Shown: positions 32,931 to 45,261 of the stretch, piece after piece
How positions within the stretch are numbered: position 1 is the first letter of the stretch
Layout: every line of letters starts with the position of its first letter
NCBI GenBank assembly: GCA_002794775.1
Contig: NBAY01000042.1
Coordinates: 343,066 to 407,065, forward strand
From: Porodaedalea pini
Taxonomy: Eukaryota > Basidiomycota > Agaricomycetes > Hymenochaetales > Hymenochaetaceae
DNA length: 64,000 nt
Direction: 5' to 3'
Notes under the pieces: model-generated
Told to the model about the DNA's origin: nothing
Databases searched by the model: none
What the model saw: only the letters and a program-made list of their open reading frames with translations
Position numbers and translations under genes: made by a program

Positions 32931-34714
32931 CTACCTAAGCTTCTATATGCAATAACTTCATATCATTGTCAGTATTGGTAGACGAGCGCGATTCAGAGAA
33001 TTACTCACCTTTCCCAGCTTAAGAGCATGCAATTCCTCCTCAAGGCGCTTAAGTTCACCTTTGGTTTCCTCGGCAAGTAAGCAAAGCTGGGTATGCATCT
33101 CCTCGATACGTTGCCATGCGTCCCGGCGGGGCATGTGGTCCAACTCGACCGAAAATCCGAGCTCGGCCCAGTTCAGAGTCCAGTCTGTGCCACACGTCAT
33201 ACTAAGCGTGGAGCATGGCGCGATCTTTGCTAGCCAACGCGCGATCGCGCCAACCTCGGAATAAGAAACCGGTGAAATACCGAAGCCCAGTGTCCTAAGA
33301 TGTGCGAACCGGTGTGCAGGTGGACATAAGGGTGTACCATGCTCAGCGTTGACGTATACTTCGAGCCATTCAAGAAGCGGCAGCGCGCGTGCGTATGTCT
33401 GCAGGCTGCTGAGCCCGAGCGCTGGTTCTCCGTCCTCGGCGCCTAGTACAGTGCAGATGGGATCTGGAGCAAGGTGTAAAATGCGCAGAGTACCTGATGG
33501 TCCGCCCCACGCTCGGCCGAGTTCTTCGATGTCAGCTTCGGAAAGCATGAGTGGTCTGTTGTGCTTGAGATGAAAACAACGCAATTTGCGCAAGCGTAGC
33601 ACCGGCCGTATAACATTGAGTGTGATCCGAGGGAGGGTGAACGCAGGGACAGGCTCGTCTGGGTCTGGGTCGGGTGGCTTTACGAGATAAGCAACCATAA
33701 GATTGGTGAGGGAAGAAAATTCCCGAGACACAAGGTCAAGGAATGACGTGAGTGCGGAGAGCGGCTCACGCTCGAATGCAGAGACATTGAGGCGAGTGAC
33801 TGAACGTGGAATGCATGGCGAGGAGAGCACGGTACGCAAGACGTCAAACTTGCTATCGAGATCGAGTTCCATGAGGTTCGGGAATGTGTTTCCAGTGAAA
33901 TCGGATACGTCAATCGCCTTAACGTCGTCAGAATCTCCTACAAAAGTTGAACGCCAAAACGGTCGTGCACACAGGCGCTTCATGTGCTGGTGGTGCGAAA
34001 GGGCGTGCAGGACGGAAGACGTGATTCCGTACGCGGGTAAGCATAAGTACTCCAGTTCTGGGAGAGCCTTTAGCGTGTCCGTAAGGACAGGCTCGAGAGA
34101 AAACGAGCTCGTCCCGCAATCAAGCTCCAGTTCCGTTAGCCGTGGACATGTGCAAGGCACCCCCTGCAGGAACTCTCGCAAGAGTAGCGTCCTCATTCCC
34201 GCAAATACGATGATATGAAGACTCCTTAGATCCTCATGCATAAACAGCCGTGAAAATGAAAAATGATCATCATCAACCACGGCCCAGACAAGCCGCTCGA
34301 GGTAAGGCACGATACGCAGATGGGGCCGTGTCGTTGCGAGCACTATGAAAGCTTCTGGGGATATCGCTCTTTGGCCTTTGGTATCGAAGTCGTAGCTCAG
34401 CTCCCGAACGCGCTGTGCATGGTGCATGAACCTCTCCCAGTTCAAGCCGGAAAACGGCCTGCAAAACGTCTGAAAGCAATCAGACTCGAGAAATTTGCAT
34501 ACATGCACAATGAACATACCATTCCTCTGTCACCTTCCTCCATCGGTCCCAGAACTTGAAGAAATGTCCACAGTTTCGTCACATTCTTCCAAAGCATGCT
34601 ATTCGCGGTTTCCTCCCAGATGCGACATACTGCAGCCGCAGTTCCGAGACTGCCGGTCGAGCAGTGCTCGAGAATGGGAACAAGGATTTCCGTGAGCTGC
34701 AGAGCTACATGCAT
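32931..34714 (-). CDS. F-box/leucine-rich-repeat-type protein
   Basis: Exons 34520-34714, 33009-34469 and a tiny 32931-32942, giving 555 aa with all introns in phase 0. The N-terminus fits an F-box (LQLTEILVPILEHC, then CRIWEETANSMLWKNV). The long second exon has irregular leucine-rich repeats (LRSLHIIVF, LTELELDCG, LEYLCLPAYG, MELDLDSKFD), as in fungal F-box substrate adaptors of SCF ubiquitin ligases. The C-terminus is a Glu/Leu-rich helix (LLAEETKGELKRLEEELHAL). The target is unknown. Its start codon lies about 120 bp from the left end of the proposed 15-kb transposon, so its promoter may now be partly transposon DNA. Confidence 0.88.
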
Positions 34715-35198
34715 CACTGGTCTCTTCAGATGTGCACGAGGCAAGTAGATTTAGATAAGAAGCTTGTAGATACCATAGACTGAAACGAAGACGATTTGGA
34801 CAATTGAGACGCAAGAGTGACGGAGTACGAGTCCGACATCACAAAATTTTGCATCAAATGATATACGCTTTTGGGAATGATAATGACGCAGTAATGATCG
34901 GACCAGACTAAATTAGGTTATATGTAGCTTTAATGGGATGACAAGGCTTCCTAAAGGCTTATAAGCGTGCATAATAATTGTGCAAGGTTGTAAGGGTAAT
35001 TTAAGACTTTCCACAAGGATATAAGGGCATGAAATAGTTGTACATATGTTTCATGCAAATGTAATGTGCTGGAAAGTCTGTCACTTCCATAATAAGCAAG
35101 GCGTAAGTTTTGCGAGCGTCTCATATACTTGTGCAAGACTTTGGTGGTTATATACGATGCTTATAAGCATCTCTGCAAGTATTACACGGAAAGTATAA

Positions 35199-35285
35199 TT
35201 GCATTAAATACCTGAAGAACTATGTCGTATAACTACAATTGCATTAAATACATGAAGAACTATGCTGTATAATTACAATGTATCC
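35199..35285. repeat. Two tandem copies of a ~43-bp unit
   Basis: AATTGCATTAAATAC-TGAAG followed by AACTATG and TATAA occurs twice in a row just downstream of the 874-aa gene. It lies within the left subterminal zone of the proposed transposon. Confidence 0.75.
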
Positions 35286-35304
35286 TATCCAATAATGAGT
35301 GATG

Positions 35305-38012
35305 CTACAGCAGCGAGACGGGAACGTTACAGTGCATAGAGGGAATGCGATTGAAATATCGAATGAAGGTCTCAACGTAGAATGAGATCAAGGGACAGAA
35401 GTCCTTCACACTGGCACCTACGCTCGTGGGGAAGCCAGGCCACACCTTCAGAATGAGGAAAAGGGCCTCGACAGAGCCGTCGTCCAATTGTTCTCCCCAG
35501 TACTCCCTTATCGGCTTCCGTATGTCAGGAATGACAGTGGTCGAGCCGTCGGTGGTGCCGAGATAGATGCGGCTCAATAGAGCATTCCGTTGCCGATGCT
35601 CATCTGTTGTCATGCGTTCGCGTGGCAGGATCAGTTGATCGCGCGCATACAGCTCGTACCAGAATAAAAGCTCAGAAAGTTCCCACTGGACTTCCATTCG
35701 AAGGACCTTGTTGTGGCCTATGCAGTCCGTTGAGACGGATTTACCGCGCCATACCTGCTGCTTAGTTCGATCGAACGGCTCCAAGTGGCGCTCGACGCCG
35801 AACACGACCTTGATGGTCGCCTTGTCGGAAATTCGTTGCCATTTCACGGGAGGCAAGTCGCTCGCGTCTGGCATGTCACGATCATGCGAAGAGAGAGAGA
35901 TGTGACTGGCAGCCTGTCTGGACGGACTGGCATCTAGTACCGAAGGCATCCTGTTGTAGATGCGCTCTACGAATGGATCAGCGGTGTTCGGTGGGAGTGG
36001 TGTGGACTTCATGTAGTCGCCGTGCATGATGGTCTTCCAGTCTCGCAGCCTGCGCCATATTGACTTGTCGAAGATGCTGCCTTTGAGGAGCATATCAATC
36101 AATGTAGGTCGTATACGGATGTAGTTGAGATAAAGATCCGCCGTCTTTTCTGCGCTGGGGTGGATGAGCAGGAAAGGTGGAGGGAGTGGGTAGAGTGCAG
36201 CGTGGGTCTTGTTCTGGCCTATGGTGCCGAGTTTCGTCAGACTGCCCAACACGACCTTGTGGTACGAAGGCAGGTCCGGTCGACCATCAACTCCGTTCAG
36301 TATGTGGAGGATACGAGTGTAGTTAATGTAAGGCTCGCTTTGCACCTTCTGCTTCCCCTTGTTCTCCGCCTTTTCTTTCTCGGCCCTCTTCTTGAAGCTC
36401 TTCTTCTTCTTTGAAGGTACGTTCACCTGGGACGCTGCGTCAGTGGAAGGGACTGAAGACAAAGGTATTGAAGGAGGAGCCTGAGTGTGTTTCGTAGCAG
36501 ACAACGATGACGAAGGATGACTGAAAGCGGGAGCTCCGGGTTGATGATTCTGAAAGCCGTACATTTGCTCGAGGAGCTCGCTGATGTCGTCTTCCACCAT
36601 GAACTGACTCCTCGACAGATCTCGCAAATGCGCATCCAGTTGAAAGCTAAAGCCGTTGTGAAGAGGCCTTCCTTTAAATTGGAATAAGCCGCTTTCAACG
36701 TACTTCGACCATGGAACACAATCCCGGACGGCAAAAATTTTTCCATCTAACTGTTCATGCCGACAAATGAACCACACAGGTATACCGATCTGATAGAGGT
36801 GGTTGACGACGGAGGGCTCGGTAGTGAATGCGCCGCGAACAGGCAGGATCTCTGTTTCATAGGATTGCTTCGACTTGATGCGCAGCAGCACGACATCGAG
36901 GTACGTATGCAGCCCATGCAGTTTGAGAATGGAGTGCTGGATGTCGCGTACAGTGAACAATGTCTGCCGCCAGCTGCTTTTCAGGAGGCAAAGGTGCTCG
37001 ACTCCAAACTGGCCCGCTTGCAAGCACCGCCTGTATGTCTTGTCCATTCCGTCGTCGGACCCTTCTTGCCTGCGTATCGAGCCACTAGTTCGCGTTTTCG
37101 CTGCTATCAAGAGCAGTGCGGTTTCCAAATTGTCGATAAGTTCTCGACGCAACTGGCCGACTTGCATCTGCGGTTCGTTGTCGTGCCAGTGCTCCTTGTT
37201 ACCATCCTCGTCGAGCAGGAGGACCTCCGTAAAGTCCTCAGACTCTTTGGGATCGTACAAAGGAATGTCTACGATGAGAGAACAAAGGCGCACAAAGCTA
37301 CCCGTGGTGTTATTCACATCGAACGGGATGCAAGCATGATGGATGGAAGTTTTTGAGAAAAATTGGGGCCATCGGCTGTATTCGTGACCTCCCCAAAAGC
37401 CATCGACATGTTTGAGAACACCAAGTTTCTCATTCACTATCGGGTATTGCGGTACCCAGTTTGCGTTCGGACTCGAGATGACATTCTTGTTATACTGCAT
37501 ATCCGCCAAAACTTGGGCATCTAGGGCTCGTACTGGGTATACACTCTCATCTGCGTGCGAATACTTTAGAATGCATTTCAGAATCAGCAGCTCGCAAACG
37601 TACCGAGATCATGCGTCTTTTTCAAAGGTAAGGAATTCTGTTGTTGTCCTTCGCTCCTCGAATGACGCTCATCGCCCCACGAGCCAGGCTCATCGCCCCA
37701 CGGGCCAGGCTCATTGCTCCATGAGCCAAGCTCTCCATCCCACTGGTACGAGCCTTGCTCCTTGCGCCCCGAGCCTTGCTCCTTGCGCCCCGAGCCTTGC
37801 TCTTTGCCCCCCGAGCCTTGCTCTTTGCCCCACAAGCGAAGCTCCCACTGGCCCGAGCCTTGCTCTTTGCCCCCCAAGCCTTGCTCTTTGCCCCCCGAGC
37901 CTTGCTCCTTGCCCCACGAGCCAAGCTCCCACTGGCACGAGTCTTGCTCTTCGCCCCACGAGCTATTCTCGCCATTCGTACCATACCAAGAGTAATCACC
38001 TCCGCTTGACAT
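35305..38012 (-). CDS. 874-aa protein with heptad-repeat N-terminus, family unrecognised
   Basis: Exons 37604-38012 and 35305-37520 joined in phase 1, frame open throughout, ATG at 38012. Residues about 10-115 are hydrophilic heptads of the G-S-x-G-K-E-Q/G-S-W-G-D-E-P type. After a short linker the body is non-repetitive, with aromatic-rich blocks (HVDGFWGGHEYSRWPQFF, IVDIPLYDPKESEDF, EPQMQVGQLRRELIDNL). In the middle comes a Ser/Pro-rich linker with a KKKKSFKKRAEKEKAE basic stretch that could be a nuclear signal. I know no catalytic motif in it. Its place inside the proposed Plavaka-class element suggests a transposon passenger or accessory gene, but it could also be a host gene. The uninterrupted long frame suggests it is or recently was expressed. 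Confidence 0.8.
37670..37945 (-). repeat. Coding 21-bp minisatellite
   Basis: About twelve 21-bp units (such as GCCCCGAGCCTTGCTCTTT on the plus strand) encode the heptads of the 874-aa protein. All three minus-strand frames stay open here, a by-product of the repeat lacking stops. Copy number is likely to vary between strains. Confidence 0.9.
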
Positions 38013-38770
38013 CTTGAGATAGGTCTGTCGCAAGTTACGTGGTCGACGAAGGATTGAAATTTGGAGAACTTCGAGAAAGCCTTGACATAGGATGAATCAG
38101 GATTGGACTGAAATGTCTTTGAAAACGTTCGAGCCTTCAGCGCATTCAAATAAGCAACTTTCTATGACACACCTCGCAATTTCAATCTGCCTCTCCGTGG
38201 AGAAATCCTTGAAGTGTTGGGCCCTGAAGACGACGACCTTCAGCTCAGCAAATACAAATTGTAGCCGCTGAGATACACAAGACAGTTTGCTACTGCAGAC
38301 CGTCGATGATATGTCCACGAGTATGCACTAGGCTGACTCTTAGGGACTTCGTGATGGTCGGGTGGGTTCTTCGGGTGGTGGTAATGGGTTGATTGATGGT
38401 GGGAGGCAACTTGAAGTTGACGACGAGAGCGGCAGCGGCGATGATCGACTTCGGACCGAGTCGTCACGTGCCGGAGTACGTGGGAACGCACGCGCGACTC
38501 GCTCCCAACTAGGCTCAGGCCCCACTGCCGCAAGCCTGACTCTCACATCGATGTCTCCCTCCCCCCTATCTCATTCTCCGTGACTGTAGCCCTTCGACCG
38601 TCCTCAATGTTTTACTTGACCACGACCAAGCACACGCTCAACGGCCAGATTATGAGTAGTAGGTGCGATCATGCTACCTTGCTAGACTGAGCTTGTGAAA
38701 CGGCACGGACCACCACTCAGGTTTGGTAAGTAATTGTTTCCTTTTCTTTCTGCATAGTCAATAACTCATG
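38013..38770. other. No gene recognised
   Basis: Upstream region of the 874-aa gene, then about 250 bp GC-richer DNA with a short Gly/Ser-rich open frame (38362-38583) that lacks support. Confidence 0.5.
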
Positions 38771-40449
38771 GGCTTTGTTACTTGCGTGAGCGTCTGCATA
38801 CCGCTCGAACGACCGACACACCAAGGATCAGCGACACATCGGGGATCAGCGATGTTATTCTCCAGTGGATTGTTTTCCCATCCGTTGACAACGAGTCAAC
38901 ACGGCCAGATAATGATCGCAAAGACTTTCGTGGATTCGAGAACGAGACACTCGCAAAGCTCCTGGCCCCCGCAGAGGTTCAGCCGCTCACTCCGGAGTAA
39001 GTACTTTGAGATAATCCTCCAGTGGATCGTTTTCCCATCCGTTGATACGAGTCGACAACAGCAGCTGTCGTAGCAAGCCATGATATGGACTTCGTGCATT
39101 ACCCAACAAGTTTGAGCACTAGAACTCAAGAAAGAGGTCCGTATACTAAAACATATCATATTGCTTTACCGGCTGACCATCGACAGCCAGATCAAGCAAA
39201 TACTGGGATCTGAGCTTTCTGGGATCAGGACAGGATTTCTCGCTGTCTCGAGCCTTCTTTCACCTCGTCTTTCGACAAGTGCTCCCAGGCTCGATAGCAA
39301 CTGCTGTCATAGTATAGCCAACCCTGCCGTCGTCACCAGCCTAGTGCATGCGATAGGTGGGGTGGAGTATGCAGTACCGCAAACTATAGTTAGCGGTGCT
39401 GTTTTTTGATAGGGTGAAGGATGCGCATCGAACATACATCATCATGTCAGGCGAGATATTACGATTGATTCAAAAAGAGGTGTGTACTATTCTTTCTTCT
39501 GTCTTTCTGTGATCAGAGCTTTCTGTGATCAGTACGCTGGCTTCTTCCTCTTGTCTTTGTTTATCTGTTTACTTTACTCATTTGCAGTACTGCAGCGGAC
39601 ATCTTCGTCAGCAAGGGACACTACCTTGCTAGAGCATATGAACCATGGACTAGCCCGCAACAAATTCTAAACAAAGGTATTCCTAACGCAAAGCTTAGCC
39701 CTGCTGAATTACAACAAATCACTGATCCACCTTGAACAAAAGAAGACGTACTCATGCCTTCCCTATCACATCATTGCTTATTTATATTACATACTTTCTA
39801 GATATCTAGCTTTGTTGCGTGTGGACAGGGCCACGGTAACAAACAAAAAAGGAGTTACCCGTGAACTTGATGGCAATCATAGCTGAGTCTTTGCCTTCGA
39901 AAATGGTTTGTAGGCCTATAAACACATCTTTACGGCACCTTCTTCTGCTAACTCAGGTCCCGCTGTCAAAGGCTCAAGGTGTACAAAAATAGGTAATGCA
40001 GAGATCCATGGTATGACCGAAGTCACTCCAGGATCACTTGCATACGTTACTGTCCAGGTATTTTATTTGTTTCACAGTTTGCGCGTATATAATACTGAAA
40101 AATGTATTACTACCAGGTCTACTTTGCTCTTAGCGCAAGGCTCCATTTCTCTACGTCGAGTGCTCCAGAAATACCCGAGATGTTTAATGGTATTATTCAA
40201 TTGTTCAGGTCTGATGTCCCACATGTCAAGAGGTACAAAGCTGAGCTATTGATTTGGTGGAATCGGTATGTTCATCTGTGTCTATGTGATATTATGGTCC
40301 CTTACTAACCCTTACTCAGAATCATCTTTCCGAATACCCAAGCAGCAACTGATCCTCATGACCTAGGTGCCATAGCTGATATTGAAGACTTCTATCAAGA
40401 CTGGACCGAGGGTGAGGAGGACAACGAAGAGGAAGAGGACAATGTATGA
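38771..40449 (+). pseudogene. DUF6698-like gene, copy A (rearranged)
   Basis: Pieces of the same gene as at 47725-49365 are present but out of order. The exon with RPDNDRKDFRGFENETL comes first (38880-39000), then a copy of the 330-bp repeat, then an upstream exon (39531-39725). The 3' exons follow: HIFTAPSS-type segment, EIHGMTEVTPGSLAYVTVQ, VYFALSARLHFS, LLIWWNR, and an acidic tail ending in TGA at 40449. The MTEVTP...Ala-Tyr...WWN pattern matches the fungal DUF6698 family as I know it; its function is unknown. The order and an in-frame TGA before the VFAFEN segment indicate a dead copy. Confidence 0.7.
39183..39515 (+). repeat. 330-bp direct repeat, copy 1
   Basis: Starts ATCAAGCAAATACTGGGATC and is over 90% similar by eye to 40528-40850. 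It sits inside the rearranged DUF6698 copy A. Confidence 0.88.
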
Positions 40450-40527
40450 ATTTTGATTGAAATTTCCGCTCACATTCAATCCGATACCATCCATCTTGAA
40501 CAGCTATTTCTATTTTCCCTATTGTCA

Positions 40528-40850
40528 GTCGCATCAAGCAAATACTGGGATCTGAGCTTTCTGGGATCAGGACGGGATTTTTCACCGTCTCGAGCCTTTT
40601 TTCCCCTCGTCTTTTGACAAGTGCTCCCAGGCTCGATAGCAACTGCTGTCATAGTATAGCCAACCCTGCCGTCATCGCCAGCCTAGTGCATGCGATAGGT
40701 GGGGTGGAGTATGCAGTACCACAAACTATAGTTAGTGGTGCTGTTTTTTGATAGGGTGAAGGACGCGCATCGAACATACATCGTCATGTCAGGCGAGATA
40801 TTACAATTGATTCAAAAAGAGGTGCATACTATTCTCTCTTCTGTCTTTCT
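40528..40850 (+). repeat. 330-bp direct repeat, copy 2
   Basis: Immediately precedes the Plavaka transposase region, so it may contain that gene's promoter. Sequence after it diverges from copy 1 just past TCTGTCTTTCT. Confidence 0.88.
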
Positions 40851-41155
40851 ACGTGCAGCTCGCTGACATCTCCATACTTTGCGGTAGCTTTATTGGTCGA
40901 CGCCGGCCGACGGAGCCGCGAGCGAAATCACAGACATTATATCTCGGTAGCGTGGCTGGCCAGGGACTTGCCGGTCGCATATGTCAAGGAATCATCGTTT
41001 GGAACCCTCAGGCGCGCACATTGCAGATCTATCAGCTGCATAATAGGAATGGAATGATTAGGTGGTCGCGCACTGTAGAGATAAATGCACCCTTATCTGG
41101 TCCCAAAGCATTCTCCGTGTCCCTTTCCCTCGCTCGTTCTGCACCATCCAAAAAA

Positions 41156-44100
41156 ATGTCATACAGTTGTAGTGGTCCTGGGTGCCCGCGTACGTCCATG
41201 GGAATGAATGGCCTCGGTCGTCATGAAGCTGCTTGTCTTTATGTTCAGGCTGAAGCGAAGTGAGTATTGCTTGATGCGAAGGAGATATGAAAGAAAGCCA
41301 AGAAGGTGAAGCTCTCGCATGGAGTACGTGTTGTCTTGCTTCTCTTCACTTAAGTCTAGATTACTCAATTTTTTTAAAAATGTAGTCGGCCTCCTTCGCT
41401 GAGACTTATGACGATACGGGTGCAGCGCCCGACTTCGGCCCTGACCTCGATCCCGCTGAAAGTGCGCCCAGCCATCCTCTTGCTGTGCCTGACCCACTGA
41501 CTCTATCGGCGGCCGGCCGCGTTGTACGCCGACGTGTACTTCCTGCCCGTTATCGGGACGCGTTACCTGATGTTCCTACCAGTGCAGCCGTGATTCAAGC
41601 AAACTCTAGCACGGAAGAAACAGCAGCCAATTCGGGAGACCCAGAGGCTGTGGATGATACTCCTTCCCGCCTATTCCGATCTGAACGCAACAAGTTTGGA
41701 TTGTGTAAGGTCTTCAGACGTATCTCTTGTCCGGAAGCCCCCGCTGTAGGAAATGTGTATGATAGGGAGCCCTCGCCTGCGGATCGAGGCATGCAAGGAA
41801 ATCCGTTTGCCCCGCATCCGAATTTATCCTCATTTCTTTTCAACCAATGGTTTTGGTCGGGGTCCCTTACTAAAACACTTGAGGACGCAGAATGGCTTCA
41901 AGCTCTAATAGGCTCGGATGACTTCATCGCAAAAGACGTTCTCGAAATGAATATACGGAAGGTCACCAAGCAGCTTCGAAACAGCTCTCTAGACGAGTTT
42001 TTTGACCCCCGTGATGGTTGGATGCAAAGTGGTCTGAAGATACGCGTGCCGCTTGGACACTTGCATCCTGAAGCACCGAGTTGCCTTGATTTCGAAATTA
42101 ACGAGTTCCTTCATCAACCGTTGGTCGCTGTCATTCGGTTCGTGTTCGAGAGCAAAGAGAAGAGCGCAGGTTTTTGTTACGAGCCTTACGAGCTTAGGAT
42201 TCAGTCACCGCACGGAGGCGAGGAGCAGACAGTCCATGGGGAATTATATTGGTCAAAGAAGTTTCGTGACGCACACGAGGAAGTGCAACGTCTCCCCCGG
42301 GACTCTGGCGATGATCTTCCAAGAGCCGTCATTGCAATGCAGCTATGGTCGGATGGAATGTCGGCTGCAAAGTTTGGCAGCGCAAAACTCTGGCCCACGT
42401 ATCTCCAGTTTGGCAACCAGTCGAAGTACGAGCGAAGAAAGTCTGGAGCATGTCATCATATTGCTCATATACCTTCCATAAGCGAGTTGTCTCTTGAAGA
42501 TTGGACTTTTCATCTCATTATTTTGTTCGTAGCTTCCGGGTGATTTCAATGACTTCGTTCAACATCATGCACAGGGAAATCCGGCGTCGAACGCACTTCA
42601 GACACATTGCCAGCGAGAAGTAATGCACAGCGTATGGAAAACTATGCTGGACGACGAATTTCTTCATGCGTGGAAACACGGCATGGTCATCCGCTGCGGC
42701 GATGGGGTGACACGACGTTTGTATCCTCACATCTTCACTTACTCTGCGGATTACCCTGAAAAGTACGTATCGTTCGATTCATACGGATGACAAACTAAGT
42801 ATTCTTGCAGAGTTCTGCTTGCGACAATGAAGCACTTAGGAAAGTGCCCGTGCCCCCGTTGTCTCATGGAGAGTGGTGCAATATCGTCTTTGGGTAAACA
42901 CGCAGACTCTCGAACCCAAATCAAGCATGCTCGAGTTGACGATACATGGTGCCGTCGTAAAGTAGAAGTCGCTCGGGACATCATCTATAATAAACGTCGG
43001 CATGTTGCAAATGCAAGTGTTGGTCAGCTTTTAGATGCGCAATCGCTCACGCCTGTTGAAGTGAGTTCGCTCGGTTCGATATGGAGGTCTTACAGACTCT
43101 GACGCATCTCTAGAATGCTTTTTCTGCAAGGTTGGGTCCCCTCGGTTTCGATTACCATTCCATGCTCGTGGTTGATGTCATGCATGAGTGGGAGGTCGGC
43201 GTATGGCGGCAGATTTTCACTCATCTTGTTCGCATTCTTGATACTTTCACATACGCTCGATTGAACAAGGTGCATGAGCTAGACAGAAGGTTAGTGCTTG
43301 TTGACGAAATGTTAAATGGAAGGCTCTTCTCATGACTCAGTAGGGTCCAATGTATACCTCCTTTTTCGGATGCGATACGAACATACAAAGGAAACATATC
43401 AGAGATGAAACAAATGACTGCGTACAGCTTTGAAGACCTTTTACAGGTGAGCAAGCAAAGGCAGAAACAAAAACAGTAGCTTAACATCTCCCTGCATAGT
43501 GTGCATTACCAGTGTTCGAGGGATTCTACCAGAACCTCACAAGTCCATCGTTCGCGAACTCCTATATCGTGTGGCAACCGTCCATGCACTCACAAAGCTC
43601 CATATGCACACTGATGCTACAGTCGCAGCGTTGGACAGTGAAATGAAGCGATTCGGTACTGCGCTGCGAAGCTTCAATGACAAGACATGTTCTGCCTTCA
43701 TGACTGACGAACTTCCATCGGAATCCCAGAAGCGACTGTGCAGATCGCGCCGCAAGACGACGGGAGGTGATACCAATACCGCAGACTTGATACGTCCCAC
43801 AGTGAAGAAGTCCTTCAATATAAATATGTCCAAGATTCATGCCCTTGGGGACTACGCACATCACGTTCTCATGTTCGGGACGACCGACTCATATAGCACT
43901 TCCATTGTCAGACACTTCTCTTCATTTTCGAGACCCAACATTTACTCACTTCACAACGTCAGGGTGAAACTGAGCACAAACAGTCGAGACAAAATTACTT
44001 AAGAACGAACCGCGTGAACTTTGTTCGACAAGTGACAGAAATTCAACGCATCCAGTCTAATCTTGCTCACATGGCGGAAAAGTTCAACAAGTCTGCGCCC

Positions 44101-45261
44101 AAAATTCCACTGGACGCCATCGACAACGGTTTAGATGACGATAACGTGCGCTACTGCATAGCAGTGAGGGGAATGATGGATACCATTAGATCATGGTTGC
44201 GTCGGAACGATTACGATCCCGCATTGATTGTAAGATTGCTGTTTTTCAGAATAACATATGACTGACATTTGCTCAGGATTTTGAAGAATTATTATTAAAT
44301 CACATTTTTGCTTGGTTGAAGAACTTTGATTGTGATGATGATGAACTTCAGTTCTCGACTGTTGATCGAGAGGATGTCATCATTAAAGACGATAAGATGT
44401 ACGAGCACAAACGTCTACGCATCAACTACACGACATATGATATGCAGCGGGAACATGATTCTATTAATCCTACCTCCATTACTTCGGATGTCATGCTTCT
44501 ATCGAGGGACTCGGATGCTGTCTCAAAGTCTATATCGCCGTTCTGGTATGCTCAAGTGATTGGGATATATCATGTCGATGCGCGGCTCAGGAGCAATGGA
44601 GACACGGCACCGAGTCGTTTGGATTTCCTGTGGGTTCGTTGGTTCGGCCGAGCCGTGGAAGATAGGTTTGGCGATGATGCCTGTCGATTGGAACGCGTAA
44701 GATTCGTTACAAGGGAAGACGAGTCCCCGCCGTTCGGTTTTGTAGATCCAGCTGCCGTCGTTCGCGCTGCCCATTTAATTCCCGCATTCCATTATGGACG
44801 CACAGATGCGCTCCTGTCTCCATCTTATCTAGCTCGAATCAAAGAACCGAACGATATTATAACAGACTGGGAATCGTTCTACGTGAATAAGTAGGTCACA
44901 ATTGCCTTATCTCCCATTGGACTGAAACTGATAGATGTACAGATTTGCCAACCGTGATTTATTCATGCATCACCAAGGTGGTGGAGTAGGCCACACCACA
45001 GCACACAATGCCAAGAACACAAACCACGTACCAGCAGACTTGTATAGCAAGCTGGGTGTACACCGCTCTGATGAAGAAGATGATGAGATGGATGTTGAAC
45101 CTGCAGAAGAAGTTGAGACTTTGCTCGAGCGCATTCAAAGCAAAATGGGAGATGACGGACACGATAGTGAAGGCGGAGATGAGGAAACGGAAGACTCTGA
45201 GTCTGAAGGATCGGTACTGGACAATGAATCTGCCGATGAGGAGATGCCAGTCCAAAATTAA
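41156..45261 (+). pseudogene. Plavaka-family transposase
   Basis: Exons: 41156-41259 (likely), 41386-42477, 42533-42762, 42811-43060, 43114-43289, 43344-43446, 43500-43906, 43963-44229, 44277-44890, 44943-45261. Family landmarks include NKFGLCKVFRR, YEPYEL, VHGELYWSK, IAMQLWSDGMSAAKFG, LWPTYLQFGNQSKY, YPHIFTYSADYPEK, CPCPRCLMESG, LGPLGFDYHSMLVVDVMHEW, HALGDYAHHVLMFGTTDSYST and MHHQGGGVGH. The N-terminus has a C2H2-like C-x4-C...H-x4-C. An acidic tail ends the protein. Defects: the exon 2 donor reads ATAAGC instead of GTAAGC, one base is missing near 43524, and the exon 1-2 phase does not fit. These transposases move large elements in basidiomycetes. Confidence 0.92.

Noticed and set aside
37670..37945. 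CRISPR-like array of short repeats
   Set aside because: The 21-bp units are contiguous without spacers, are in frame within a long coding exon, and the organism is a fungus.
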